This document shows positions 7,863 to 17,538 of a stretch of 64,000 nt of DNA, piece after piece; position 1 is the stretch's first letter, and each line of letters starts with the position of its first letter. Below the pieces are notes generated by a model. The model was given only the letters and a program-made list of their open reading frames with translations, had not been told where the DNA came from and did no database searches. The position numbers were made by a program, and so were the translations under genes. The DNA is from Thalassotalea marina (lineage in GTDB: Bacteria; Pseudomonadota; Gammaproteobacteria; Enterobacterales; Alteromonadaceae), in NCBI RefSeq assembly GCF_014656435.1, contig NZ_BNCK01000004.1, forward strand, positions 310,001 to 374,000. Direction: 5' to 3'.

Positions 7863-10604
7863 TTAAAAAATAAATTCAAAATGTGCTTTAACTGAACGCC
7901 CTAAAATTGGACGAGCAAAATAATAGCTACTTTCCTTTGATTCGTTGTTATTTCTTGGGTTTCCCTCAGTTAACCCAACAGTATTGTTGATATTTTTTGC
8001 CACAAGCTGAAATGTGATTTCTGGTGAAAAAGACCAAGTTATGCCTAGGTTCAATGTTGAATAACTTGGAAGTAAAAACGAATTCTCAATATCAGAATAC
8101 CTTGTTCCGACATAATGAACACTGGCAAAACTAGAAAGTTCTTGCCAATCATATTGTAGTTTTAGTGAAAGCTGCTTTTCTGGTGTACGCGTAAGTTGAT
8201 TACCATTTAATCGGCTTTCTGTGTAACTGTTAGGTATGCCAGTAAAATGAGCGTTTTGCCATACGCCATGCCCCTCTATAGTTACATTTGTACCTAGATT
8301 AGCGTTAAACTCAAGCTCCAACCCTTTAGTTTTTGTATCGATTAAAATGGATGTATGACTATTTTGACCTTGATAAACACTAAATAACAAAGGATCAAAG
8401 CGTGTTTCAAACAAAGTCGCTGTCACTGCAAAATTTTCAGTCGCATAACGTAAACCTAATTCATGAAACTTCAACCTTACTGATTGTTCAAAAGACACTT
8501 CTTGTGGCACAGAATCGGTATAATCGCCCCAACCTATTGCATTAGCATAACTAGACAATCTTGGCATTTCAAAAGCGTTTGCAAAGTGACCATAAAGAGT
8601 TAAATCATCGTTAACCTTCCAGTTAAACCCGATACTCCAGGCAAGTTCATCAAAATTTTTTTCTTCCGTAAAGGTATAACCAGATAAATAATTTATGGCT
8701 CCTTGATAGTGTTCATTTTGATAAATGGCATCCGTTTGTGAGCTAGATTGCAGAGAAAGCCATTCTTGTCGGATCCCTAGATCCAACAACAGTTGCTCTG
8801 AAAGTGCGACATTAACTGTTGAATACAATGACATTGATTTAAATGAGCCTTCACCCGATAAATAAGCTGGACCTTGGTAATCTAAAGCACTTTGCTCTGT
8901 TAACCATTGCTGTGTGCCACTAGCGATATCGGTAAGCTTGATATCAAAACGGCGAGGTTGGTGAGCAACATCGATTAAAAAAGTACCTAACCATTTGTCT
9001 AGCGGCAATTCATCATACTGCCCTTGAACATAAGAGCCGCCAAAGTTAACACTGAGATCTTGGTATTGCCAATCGAGTTCAAGCTTATTAACCCAAAGCT
9101 GCTGTCGATATTGTGAATAAAGTGGATAAGTAAGCATCAGTAGCCCGTTTCCATTGATATTTTCAAGATCTTGAATGGCTTCACCAGAGCTACTGGCGAT
9201 TAATTCTGCTTTCATCGTCGAACTCGAAAGACTATTGAGATAATCTTTTGCATTCAAAATACTATTGTCACCTAAATTTAATAACGCCAGCATGCTGTTG
9301 CTCATGTCTGAATAGCGAGTTTTCAGTGTAAGTAACCAACTTGGCGTTATATGAAGGTCATAGAAGAAGCCCGCAGAAATAAGATTGGTTTGTTGTCCAT
9401 CACGAATATCAAATGTCTTGGTTGTAGAATGATGCGCTCCCTTGGGATAGCGATAAAGAAAGTTGCCAAACTCTTCACTTAACAATGTACCAGTACTCGC
9501 CGGTAGCCCTGAAACTCCCTTAGGGTTATTTCTCCCTTGCATAACGACTGGTGAATAAAATATTGTGGTATCGTTTAGGTATTTTAAAACCACCTTAGCT
9601 TGGCTTATCGCATCTTTTTTTTCTGCTACTACCTTTAATTGCCCACCGTGGTCACCGGTATAACCTGGATCTTTTAAGCCACTACTGTGCCGATAAAAAC
9701 CGCCGACAACATACTGCCAATCAGTGTCTAGTTTAGGTGAATATGAAAAATCTAAGCGGTTGTAATGATAGTTCAAGCCGAGTGAATAACTCAGTCGATT
9801 CTCATTATGCGTTGAGGGTAACATTGAAATAAAATTAATTGCGGCAGCGGGTCCGTTGACACTAATAATGCCACTATTGCCGCCTCTAATAGTTTCTACT
9901 TTATCTATCATTAAATCTTGGCGGATAAAAAAGTCAGCCCAAATACCATCATATGTAACGGGTAAGCCATCTTCCATTAAACTGATAAATCGATATCCTT
10001 CTCCACCGCGCAATCCTCGAGGAGACACATTATTGTTTACTTCACCGCCTGAATCTTCTACCCAAAATCCAGGAACATGTTTAAGCATTTGAGCAGTGGT
10101 AGGTTTACCTTCATTGGTAAAATCAAATCGATCAAAAACAGTTACCGCACTAGAACTTCTTAAGATACTACGGTTGGGGTTGGCATAACCTGTGACTAAA
10201 ATATGCTCATAATTTTCATGAGCCTCCCTGGTTACTGGGTTTGTGTTCTTTTTCTTTTGTTCAAATATTAGAAGACTGCCACTTAGTGGTAACTCAAATG
10301 TAAATTGACTGTTTGTTAGCAGCTGTGTCAAAACCTGTTCAAGAGTACAGTGGCACTTAAACGTAATTTTTGCATTGAGTTGCTTATGGCTTTGCATTAT
10401 CAATTGACGATTATTTGTTTTTGCCACATCAATCAATATATTGGCAAGCGACATGTCAATAAACTGATAATGTCTTTTATTTACCGTGGTATTGGCGTAA
10501 GCGTAAAAAGAACAAAACCACAAAATGGCCAACACATACAAACACGTATTAGCCATTATTTTTTGCCTGTTAACAATTAATCTTTTGTCCTGTTTATTTA
10601 TCAT
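7863..10604 (-). CDS. TonB-dependent receptor with N-terminal STN signalling domain
   Basis: A 913-residue outer-membrane transporter of the FecA signal-transducing type. After a signal peptide (about residues 17-38) comes an STN domain (about 45-110, YQFIDMSLANILIDVAKTNN onward) that would contact FecR. Then follow a plug domain (about 155-260, with VPGFWVEDSGGEVNNNV and LRGGEGYRF) and a 22-strand barrel ending in the aromatic tail HFEFIF. It lies 20 bases after fecR, so the sigma factor/anti-sigma pair upstream very likely controls it. The plug is closely similar to that of the receptor at 14713-17211. The natural ligand is unknown; glycan rather than iron is suggested by the GH20 neighbour. 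Translation may start at the ATG at 10556. Confidence 0.92.
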   Translation of the reverse strand: MINKQDKRLIVNRQKIMANTCLYVLAILWFCSFYAYANTTVNKRHYQFIDMSLANILIDVAKTNNRQLIMQSHKQLNAKITFKCHCTLEQVLTQLLTNSQFTFELPLSGSLLIFEQKKKNTNPVTREAHENYEHILVTGYANPNRSILRSSSAVTVFDRFDFTNEGKPTTAQMLKHVPGFWVEDSGGEVNNNVSPRGLRGGEGYRFISLMEDGLPVTYDGIWADFFIRQDLMIDKVETIRGGNSGIISVNGPAAAINFISMLPSTHNENRLSYSLGLNYHYNRLDFSYSPKLDTDWQYVVGGFYRHSSGLKDPGYTGDHGGQLKVVAEKKDAISQAKVVLKYLNDTTIFYSPVVMQGRNNPKGVSGLPASTGTLLSEEFGNFLYRYPKGAHHSTTKTFDIRDGQQTNLISAGFFYDLHITPSWLLTLKTRYSDMSNSMLALLNLGDNSILNAKDYLNSLSSSTMKAELIASSSGEAIQDLENINGNGLLMLTYPLYSQYRQQLWVNKLELDWQYQDLSVNFGGSYVQGQYDELPLDKWLGTFLIDVAHQPRRFDIKLTDIASGTQQWLTEQSALDYQGPAYLSGEGSFKSMSLYSTVNVALSEQLLLDLGIRQEWLSLQSSSQTDAIYQNEHYQGAINYLSGYTFTEEKNFDELAWSIGFNWKVNDDLTLYGHFANAFEMPRLSSYANAIGWGDYTDSVPQEVSFEQSVRLKFHELGLRYATENFAVTATLFETRFDPLLFSVYQGQNSHTSILIDTKTKGLELEFNANLGTNVTIEGHGVWQNAHFTGIPNSYTESRLNGNQLTRTPEKQLSLKLQYDWQELSSFASVHYVGTRYSDIENSFLLPSYSTLNLGITWSFSPEITFQLVAKNINNTVGLTEGNPRNNNESKESSYYFARPILGRSVKAHFEFIF

Positions 10605-10624
10605 TATTTTTTAGGACATGATGA

Positions 10625-11680
10625 TTATTCTCGTTGCACGATTACTCGGGTATCACCATGTTTTTGAATAGTTAATGGAAATATTCTGGGCAGATCATCT
10701 AACCATACTTCAAGGTTATCAACCACAATATTTCCGGTATATTTCATTTCACTTACACTTTGGTGTTGAATGTAAATGGCTAAATTAGAGTGGCGTTTTA
10801 GATCATAAATAACGTCAGATAGTGGCGCATCAATATAAACTAAATTACCTTGTTGCCAATCCATTTTTGCATGGTAATTGTGTGCCATTACCTGAGACAT
10901 ACTGCCATTTTTAGCAATTCTTATGGCCTCACCTGCAACTAACGTTTTACTGGGTAGTAGATTTTGTGTTTCCGAATCTACTTTTACTTTCCCTTCAAGA
11001 ACATGCACTAATAATTTTCCAGCTGATTCCTTTACATTAAATACAGTTCCAAGGGCCTGTGCAATACGACCTTGGTAATACACAGTAAATGGTCTATTAG
11101 CGTCTTTTGCAACTTCAAATAATGCTTCACCTTTAACTAAATGGATGTTTCGTTGTTGAGAGTTATAGTCAACAGTTACTTCAGAATTAGCCCCTAAATA
11201 CAATTGGCTGCCATCTATCAAACTAACTGTCATATCTTGTGCGATACCACTTTGATAGAAATCGCCTTGTGATCTATTTTCTGTAGACGCTACTTCATTA
11301 GTGAAGCTATGTTGAGGTGCAATACTACCGCCAAAGATAACTAACCAAAGTCCGACAAGTGCACAACACGCAATAGCAATGGATGGTATCCATTTATGCT
11401 CAAAGGCCATGGTTAACCGAGATAACAACGAGTTTTTCTTTTGGTGTACTTCTGAAGGTTCTGTTCCTTCAAGCAGTGCGTCGATATTCACTGCATTAGC
11501 CAAATGCCAAGCATGTGACATCATGTGAAAAATCTTTTCATGCTGTTCACTTTGTTGTAACCAAAGTTTAAATTCATCACTCTCACTTACCTTTGAATTT
11601 TCTTCAAGTGTGAGTAGCCATTCAGCGGCCTGTAACTCTATTTCTTCACTATCGATAGTTTTCATATCAAGGTTTTTCAT
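10625..11680 (-). CDS. FecR-family anti-sigma/signal transducer
   Basis: Inner-membrane protein relaying the state of the STN-type receptor to the ECF sigma factor. The layout is typical: cytoplasmic DUF4880 region (about 10-60, AAEWLLTLEEN and FKLWLQQSEQHEKIF), one transmembrane helix (about 97-117, IPSIAIACCALVGLWLVIFG), the periplasmic FecR domain (about 140-240, QDMTVSLIDGSQLYLGANSEVTVDY), and a short DUF4974-like secretin-type tail (DAPLSDVIYDLKRHSNLAIYI). It lies 29 bases after the sigma factor gene and 20 before the receptor gene, the standard fecI-fecR-fecA order. The symbol fecR is not assigned because the substrate is unlikely to be citrate. Confidence 0.9.
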   Translation of the reverse strand: MKNLDMKTIDSEEIELQAAEWLLTLEENSKVSESDEFKLWLQQSEQHEKIFHMMSHAWHLANAVNIDALLEGTEPSEVHQKKNSLLSRLTMAFEHKWIPSIAIACCALVGLWLVIFGGSIAPQHSFTNEVASTENRSQGDFYQSGIAQDMTVSLIDGSQLYLGANSEVTVDYNSQQRNIHLVKGEALFEVAKDANRPFTVYYQGRIAQALGTVFNVKESAGKLLVHVLEGKVKVDSETQNLLPSKTLVAGEAIRIAKNGSMSQVMAHNYHAKMDWQQGNLVYIDAPLSDVIYDLKRHSNLAIYIQHQSVSEMKYTGNIVVDNLEVWLDDLPRIFPLTIQKHGDTRVIVQRE

Positions 11681-11709
11681 AAATTACTCAAAAGGTTGTT
11701 CATCATTGG

Positions 11710-12291
11710 CTACTTTGCCATCCCTTGATAACAAGCTCTCACAGCTTGTAATACATATTTTCTGACCATGCTTTCTGTAATACACATTAACTGTGCGATA
11801 TCGCCATACCCCATACCTTTAAATTTATACAATACAAAAGCTTGTCTGCATTTTAAGGGTAATTTCATTAAGCGCCGTTCAATATCTTCTACTTGTTGGC
11901 GTGATTGATTAATTTTTTCAGGTGTTCTTGTGTCAGTCAGGTCGCTATATTGTTCATTAGCATAAGAAATAGGACTTCTTGCCTGTCTTCGTAGTTTGTC
12001 TATCGAGAGGTTTGTGGCAATTTTGTACAAATACGCCTGAATGTAGCTTTCTATACTCGGCTGATCTAACCCTAGTAACTTAACAAAAGCCTCTTGAGCG
12101 ATGTCTTCAGCTTCCCTCGACGTTAGCCCTTTATTCATAATATGTCTTAACAGTTTTTGATAATGTTCCTTATAAAGCGTTTTAATCCTCGCTTTATATT
12201 GTTTGTCAAAATCTGATTGTTCTATTTTTTCTAATGTATTTGACATCAACTCGACAACTTTTTTACAAAAAACGCTCTCTTCTAAATACAT
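11710..12291 (-). CDS. FecI-like ECF RNA polymerase sigma factor
   Basis: A 193-residue group IV sigma factor. Region 2 is visible at about residues 38-105 (LYKEHYQKLLRHIMNKG, then AEDIAQEAFVKLL and YLYKIATNLSIDKLRR). Region 4 follows at about 130-190 (LPLKCRQAFVLYKFKGMGYGDIAQLM with the recognition helix ITESMVRKYVLQAV). It is expected to be held by the neighbouring FecR protein until the STN receptor binds ligand, then to transcribe the receptor gene. An alternative ATG at 12246 would remove a non-conserved 15-residue leader; neither start has a strong ribosome site. It sits 45 bases after the GH20 gene. Confidence 0.9.
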   Translation of the reverse strand: MYLEESVFCKKVVELMSNTLEKIEQSDFDKQYKARIKTLYKEHYQKLLRHIMNKGLTSREAEDIAQEAFVKLLGLDQPSIESYIQAYLYKIATNLSIDKLRRQARSPISYANEQYSDLTDTRTPEKINQSRQQVEDIERRLMKLPLKCRQAFVLYKFKGMGYGDIAQLMCITESMVRKYVLQAVRACYQGMAK

Positions 12292-12336
12292 CCAACGAAT
12301 AAAGGGCTCAAATTGGGAATAAAAATTTAAAAAAAA

Positions 12337-14616
12337 CTAAAAAACGGCAATCTCGTCGATATATAAAGGTAATAACGGGATCTGCTTATCAAAAGATTGT
12401 TTTTTGTTTTTGGCAATAACCTTAACATAACGAGCTGAAATCGTATCAAAATTTAAGCGAATTACCGGTTGTTCAACTTCAACGCCATTTATATATTTTA
12501 CTTGTTGCCACTGTTGACCATCATTTGAATAATAAACAGCAATAGAATCTGGTGGTACTAACTGACGGTGGCGCCCCGCATTTACTCCCATAATGATCTG
12601 AGAAACCGATTCGTTGTGTTCAAAATCAATGATGGCTTCCATATCTTCACCATAAAATACCGCAAACTGATTTACATCATAGTATTGGTCGTAAGCAAAC
12701 ACACCATCGTTGATCTTAACTTTTGAGTCACCACTTGGTTGGTTTGTGAAGATGATATTTTTTCCAATAGCTTTATGCGGCGTTACGGTCAGTGTTAGTG
12801 GTAAAGACAGCATATCTTGATATTGCGCTTGCACCTTTATCGTTTTCATTTCATTTAATGCAACATTTCCGTTGTTGTCGATATTAAGGCTTTTTATTTG
12901 TTCTGTATCACTCATAGCATCATAGGCTAATACGTTTAATTTAGACTGGCTTAAACCGGACGTAATGTTGAGCAGCATCCTTGTAGGTGTCGCCTCTTCA
13001 ATACGAATGTTTGGCGTTAAGAACGAGTAACTAGCATTGATGTTCATCGCTTGATATCGACGAATAATGTTTGGTAAGTTTTGTTGAAATCTCGACCAAT
13101 TATCGTTGTTGCCCCATGCAACATTAGCTAAAGCTGATAAGCGAGGAAACACCATGTACTCGGCGTGTCGGGCTGTTTTTATATATTCAGTCCACAATGC
13201 TCCTTGCACCCCAATAATTAATTGTTGTTGCTCAGTTGTTAGATCATCTGGCACAACCTGATAACCATATACCTTGTCAATTGGCAAAAAGCCATGAATT
13301 GCTTTGGGCTCTTCAACTGAGCGAGATTGGTAGGCATCAAAATAAGTAAATTCATACGGTGTCATTATTGCTTTGTGACCACGTTTGCTAGCGTTAATGC
13401 CCCCCTCAATACCTTGCCAAGATGTGATCATTGCATCACTTGGGGCGCCACTGGCCAAAATTTCATCCCAGCCCACTAGCGTTTTATCATACTTATTCAA
13501 CAATTTCGCTACTTGCTGAATAAAGTAACTTTGCACATCATCACCGCTAGTTAAGTTTTCTTTCACCATTAACTGTTGAACAAAGGGACTTTCAAGCCAC
13601 TGCTCTTTAATAACCTCATCACCACCTATGTGTAAAAGTTTTGATGGAAACAACGCAGAAACTTCAGCAAATACTTTATCTAAAAAGCTAAAAGTTTCTG
13701 CTGTTGGACACAGTACTTGAGGAAAAATACCAAATTGCCCTTCTACGTGAACGCTTTGTTTGTGACAAGAAAGTTCTGGGTATGCTGCTAAAATTGCACT
13801 TGAGTGTCCAGGAACATCAATTTCAGGTAATACTTCAATATGACGAGCATTAGCATATTCAATTACGTCTCTAATTTGCTCTTGTGTATAAAAACCTTTG
13901 TGCACTTTTCCGTCAAACAAGGTTTTATAGTCATAGGTATGACCAACAACGGTATGAGCTCGCTTACCGCCAATTGAGGTTAACTTGGGAAAGGCTTTAA
14001 TTTCTATTCGCCAACCTTGATCGTCAGTTAAGTGCCATTGAAACTTGTTAAATTTGTGAAACGCTAGCCAGTCAATATACTGTTTAACAAAAGAAACAGG
14101 ATAAAAATGCCGGCTTACGTCTAAATGCATTCCTCTGTAGGTGAATTTAGGCTGGTCGCTGATATTTACCTGAGGTATAGACCAATAAACCTTGTTAATT
14201 GGCATACGACTCTCTATATCTTTAGGCATTAATTGCCTTAATGTTTGCACACCATAAAACATCCCTTCTTCACTTGAAGACTCTATGACGATTTTGTTTT
14301 CACCGACATGTAATCGATATGCCTCATTTTCCATCCCTTGTACATATTGAAATCGAACTTGGTTTTGAGCTAGGGATTGTGTTTGTTCAAACAAATAGCC
14401 AGTGGGAGGTTGTAAAAAAGAAGACAGCTCTTGGGCAGCATGTTTTCCAATATTAGATGATAGATAAATTTTTGTTTGGCTGTCGAGCTTGAATTGACCT
14501 TGTTGCCATTCAACTTGCGTTGGGTAGGGAAACAAAGGTGGATAATGAGTTTTAGCGAAGGCACTAGTAAAAATAGTCACACCAAAAATCATCAATAGTA
14601 ATAAATAGAACTTCAC
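12337..14616 (-). CDS. Beta-N-acetylhexosaminidase, GH20
   Basis: A secreted or periplasmic enzyme that removes terminal beta-linked GlcNAc or GalNAc, for instance from chitooligosaccharides or glycans. It has a signal peptide (1-21), a GH20b-like domain (about 25-150), and the catalytic barrel from RGMHLDVSRHFYP (161-173) with HLTDDQGWR. The Asp-Glu catalytic pair is D333-E334 in HIGGDEV, for substrate-assisted catalysis. The last 150 residues look like a beta-sandwich carbohydrate-binding domain (F5/8-type or CHB_HEX_C). The start is a GTG at 14616 with AAGGA seven bases upstream. It lies between two TonB receptors, suggesting that the imported ligand is an amino-sugar glycan. Confidence 0.93.
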   Translation of the reverse strand: MKFYLLLLMIFGVTIFTSAFAKTHYPPLFPYPTQVEWQQGQFKLDSQTKIYLSSNIGKHAAQELSSFLQPPTGYLFEQTQSLAQNQVRFQYVQGMENEAYRLHVGENKIVIESSSEEGMFYGVQTLRQLMPKDIESRMPINKVYWSIPQVNISDQPKFTYRGMHLDVSRHFYPVSFVKQYIDWLAFHKFNKFQWHLTDDQGWRIEIKAFPKLTSIGGKRAHTVVGHTYDYKTLFDGKVHKGFYTQEQIRDVIEYANARHIEVLPEIDVPGHSSAILAAYPELSCHKQSVHVEGQFGIFPQVLCPTAETFSFLDKVFAEVSALFPSKLLHIGGDEVIKEQWLESPFVQQLMVKENLTSGDDVQSYFIQQVAKLLNKYDKTLVGWDEILASGAPSDAMITSWQGIEGGINASKRGHKAIMTPYEFTYFDAYQSRSVEEPKAIHGFLPIDKVYGYQVVPDDLTTEQQQLIIGVQGALWTEYIKTARHAEYMVFPRLSALANVAWGNNDNWSRFQQNLPNIIRRYQAMNINASYSFLTPNIRIEEATPTRMLLNITSGLSQSKLNVLAYDAMSDTEQIKSLNIDNNGNVALNEMKTIKVQAQYQDMLSLPLTLTVTPHKAIGKNIIFTNQPSGDSKVKINDGVFAYDQYYDVNQFAVFYGEDMEAIIDFEHNESVSQIIMGVNAGRHRQLVPPDSIAVYYSNDGQQWQQVKYINGVEVEQPVIRLNFDTISARYVKVIAKNKKQSFDKQIPLLPLYIDEIAVF

Positions 14617-14629
14617 TGGCTTTTCCTTT

Positions 14630-14654
14630 AAAAAACCCGCAGATAAGCTGCGGG
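14630..14654 (-). terminator. Rho-independent terminator after the 14713 receptor gene
   Basis: A GC-rich 7-bp stem (14636-14642 with 14648-14654) followed on the minus strand by a T-run. It sits between the receptor stop and the GH20 start, so GH20 may be expressed by read-through or from its own promoter. Confidence 0.75.
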
Positions 14655-14669
14655 GGCAATAATAAAAGT

Positions 14670-14687
14670 GCGCTGCGCAAGCAGCGC
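14670..14687 (-). terminator. Second hairpin after the 14713 receptor gene
   Basis: A perfect 7-bp GC-rich stem (14670-14676 with 14681-14687) with a GCAA-type loop, followed on the minus strand by ACTTTTATT. It lies in tandem with the terminator at 14630-14654. It could be an attenuating or mRNA-stabilising hairpin rather than a second terminator. Confidence 0.5.
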
Positions 14688-14712
14688 TAATATGCCTTAA
14701 ACGTGTGTTTCG

Positions 14713-17211
14713 TTAAAAATTAACAGTTACTGACGCATTAATGGTTCGACCTAAAATTGGTCTCGCATAATAGTACTGGTACCCTGCTTGTTGATCATTG
14801 ATCGCTCGAGGGTTACCTTCGGTTAATCCAATTTCGTCTGTAATATTAGTCCCTTTAACATGAAGATTAATATTGTTACTAAGTTGATAGTTCACACCCG
14901 CATCAATGGTTGTGTATGCCGGTAATTCAAACTGGTTTTGTCCGTCAGAAAAACGATCGCCAATATGGTGTACAGTTAAATAAAGATTACCTTGGTCAAA
15001 GTAGTAAGTGGGCGTTACCCTCAATTGTACTTTTGGCGTGCGTTTAACTTGGTTTCCTTCCCATGCCGAAAAGTTACCATCAAACCCTTCCATTTCAGGG
15101 TTTTGAATAACACCAGCTACTTCAACATCTACACTGTCCATAGGTCGCCAACTTGCTTCAAACTCAAGCCCCTGAGTCACAGTATCAATAGTTTGATTCG
15201 ACAATGAGCCGTCTGCGCCAGTAAAGTTGCGCTCAGTAAGATCTTTAAACTTGGTATTAAAAAGTGTTAAAGACGTTCCAAATGATTGGCCTGAATAACG
15301 CATACCCACTTCGTTAAACGTTAAGTTTATGGTGTCATTAAAACTTGCATTTTCACCTGCATGAATAGTTTGTCCATGGCTCATTAAACGTGGCATTTCA
15401 AAAGCGTCAGCATAACGACCAAACACCGAAAAGTTGTCGTTTATTTTATAGTTAAAACCAATAGTCCAAGCTGTCTCGGTTTCGTCTTTTGACTTTTTAA
15501 AATATTGGCTTGATGGCATATCGGCGTAATTATTTGCCAAATTGTTGTCAACATCATTGCCAAATTCGTCAAAAGCACCAGCCACAGGCTGAGCAAAAGC
15601 CGTTCCCGAAGCAGTGCTATCTAACGATAACCATTCGATTCGAAAACCCGCATCAAGTCGCAACTTATCTGTTGCTTGAAATTCTTCGTTGACGATAATC
15701 GAATGTGAGCTAGACTTACCGTAAGCCGTTGCTTGCCCCCAACCTGGCGCATAACCTGTAGAACCACCATCGGTTAACTGACCAATCACTTGTTGCTGCT
15801 CATTGACGGCGACAACATCTAATAACCGTACATTTTCAGCGACTTCTGTTAAGAAAAACGACTCCCACTTATCAACAGGTAAATCGTCGGCGTCTACGTG
15901 CGCATATAACCAACCAACCGTTAAACTATGCTGCTCATTTTCATAAGTTAAACTGAGTTTAGAAACAAATTGATCTGCTTCATATCGAGAATATAAGGGA
16001 TAGCTTGTGGTGACTAAGCCATTGCCGTTTAGTTGGCTAGGATCTGCAATTAACTCGCCGGTATCAACATATTGATACATCGCAGCAACAGCACCTTGAT
16101 CAGCAAACATATCAACCATTTGTTGTGCATCGGCGGCGAGTAGTCGTTGCTCTGCTTCAACCAATGTAGAGTTGTCAAAGTTAAGTAAAATGTACATGTC
16201 ATTTTCAAACTGTGAATAACGAGCAGCAGCGGTTAAAAACAAGTTATCATTAAAATCCCATTCTAAATTTGCGCCCAAATGGCTGTATTTAGTGTGCTGT
16301 CCATCTTTTAAGTCACGTGTAAGATAACTGCCATCTTGCTTGAGGTATTTTAAATGTTGCTGTCCTTTGCCTATCATAGTGCCAGTTTGAGGGTCTAAAC
16401 CAGGTATACCTTTTGGATCTTTTTGATCCTGCAATGGAATTGGTACAAAAAACGTCGTGTGATCGTCTAAATGTTTAGCAGAAAGTGTCAATTGGCCTTG
16501 GCTAAGGTCGCGTACTAAGTTAACCCTTAGTTGCCCACCTTTATCGGCAGTAAATTGTGTATCCCTTACGCCATCAGATTGTCGATAGAAACCACCAACG
16601 AGCATTTTCCAATCATCATTAAGCGGTGTGCTATAGTAGCCGTCCATTCGATACATGCCATAATCCGCGGCGCTGAGTTTAATAGCCCCCTCTTTGATAT
16701 CATCAGGCTTTTTAGTGATAAAGTTCACAAGCGCCGCTGGGCCATTTGTTGTCAATAAACCACTAGTTCCGCCACGAACAGCTTCCATCGACTGTGTAGT
16801 AATGTCTTGTCGTTGATAGAAATCAACCCAAATACCGTCATATACTACAGGTAAACCATCTTCTTGAACTCCAATATATCTAAACCCTTCACCTCCTCTT
16901 AACCCTCGAGGTGCCACATTGTTGTTTGTTTCACCACCTGAATCTTCTACCCAAAATCCTGGGATGACTTCTAACAAATCGGCAGTACCCAACGGCATTT
17001 CGCGAGCCAATTGATCTTCATTTAATGTGGTAATTGATACAGAAGATTCTAATTTAGTTACTCCGCGCCCTGTTGCTCCTGTAACAACGATACGTTCGAG
17101 GTCTAACAATTCTTTTTCTGCTTGTTTTTGCTCAGCATAAGCAGTATTGCTTGTTGTAATTAAAGCAGCTAAAGCGATTGATACTTTAGTTCTTGATAAT
17201 GTTTTATTCAC
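14713..17211 (-). CDS. TonB-dependent receptor, GH20-associated
   Basis: An 832-residue outer-membrane transporter without an STN domain. It has a signal peptide (1-26, ending TAYA), then a plug (about 45-150) with VIPGFWVEDSGGETNNNV and RGLRGGEGFRYIG, and a barrel ending RTINASVTVNF, with the usual C-terminal aromatic. The plug and many barrel segments match the STN receptor at 7863-10604 (for example the GFNWKVNDDL/GFNYKINDNF and YADAFEMPRL stretches), so the two are paralogs. It precedes GH20 and diverges from the ToxR-like regulator at 17539, which may control it. Import of a GlcNAc-containing oligosaccharide is an inference from context. Confidence 0.92.
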   Translation of the reverse strand: MNKTLSRTKVSIALAALITTSNTAYAEQKQAEKELLDLERIVVTGATGRGVTKLESSVSITTLNEDQLAREMPLGTADLLEVIPGFWVEDSGGETNNNVAPRGLRGGEGFRYIGVQEDGLPVVYDGIWVDFYQRQDITTQSMEAVRGGTSGLLTTNGPAALVNFITKKPDDIKEGAIKLSAADYGMYRMDGYYSTPLNDDWKMLVGGFYRQSDGVRDTQFTADKGGQLRVNLVRDLSQGQLTLSAKHLDDHTTFFVPIPLQDQKDPKGIPGLDPQTGTMIGKGQQHLKYLKQDGSYLTRDLKDGQHTKYSHLGANLEWDFNDNLFLTAAARYSQFENDMYILLNFDNSTLVEAEQRLLAADAQQMVDMFADQGAVAAMYQYVDTGELIADPSQLNGNGLVTTSYPLYSRYEADQFVSKLSLTYENEQHSLTVGWLYAHVDADDLPVDKWESFFLTEVAENVRLLDVVAVNEQQQVIGQLTDGGSTGYAPGWGQATAYGKSSSHSIIVNEEFQATDKLRLDAGFRIEWLSLDSTASGTAFAQPVAGAFDEFGNDVDNNLANNYADMPSSQYFKKSKDETETAWTIGFNYKINDNFSVFGRYADAFEMPRLMSHGQTIHAGENASFNDTINLTFNEVGMRYSGQSFGTSLTLFNTKFKDLTERNFTGADGSLSNQTIDTVTQGLEFEASWRPMDSVDVEVAGVIQNPEMEGFDGNFSAWEGNQVKRTPKVQLRVTPTYYFDQGNLYLTVHHIGDRFSDGQNQFELPAYTTIDAGVNYQLSNNINLHVKGTNITDEIGLTEGNPRAINDQQAGYQYYYARPILGRTINASVTVNF

Positions 17212-17538
17212 AATCTATCCCTTATATTTCTTTTTTTTTTAACAACACATTTTTTGTGCCTGTCTTTACAACGAAATCACAATGAAATTTGGGAATATTT
17301 ATTTTTATTAACAAAAGGTGATACTAGAAATTAAGCCTGCAATACTCACGTCAACGTTTAGCTTTTGGTATTAATTGCAACCGAGTAAATTAGTTTAATA
17401 CTTTTTTACCTTTTAAGTATTTTTATCGCAGTACAATGTTGACTAAAATGCAGTGTAATATGATGCATAAAAACAAGAGTCTGATCGTCATTAATGATGA
17501 TTAATTCGATGAGATAATAAAATCAACAAGGTCTAATT
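17212..17538. other. Divergent regulatory region between TonB receptor and ToxR-like regulator
   Basis: 327 bases without a gene, AT-rich, holding the start regions of two divergent genes. The clearest structure is an inverted repeat at 17484-17501. A poly-T stretch lies at 17230-17240. No other strong motif or small ORF was seen. Confidence 0.6.
17484..17501. promoter_or_regulatory. Inverted repeat, candidate operator
   Basis: ATCGTCATTAATGATGAT, an 18-base inverted repeat with one mismatched pair. It is 38 bases before the TTG start of the ToxR-like regulator and about 270 bases before the receptor start. It could be an autoregulatory site; the protein that binds is not known. Confidence 0.4.
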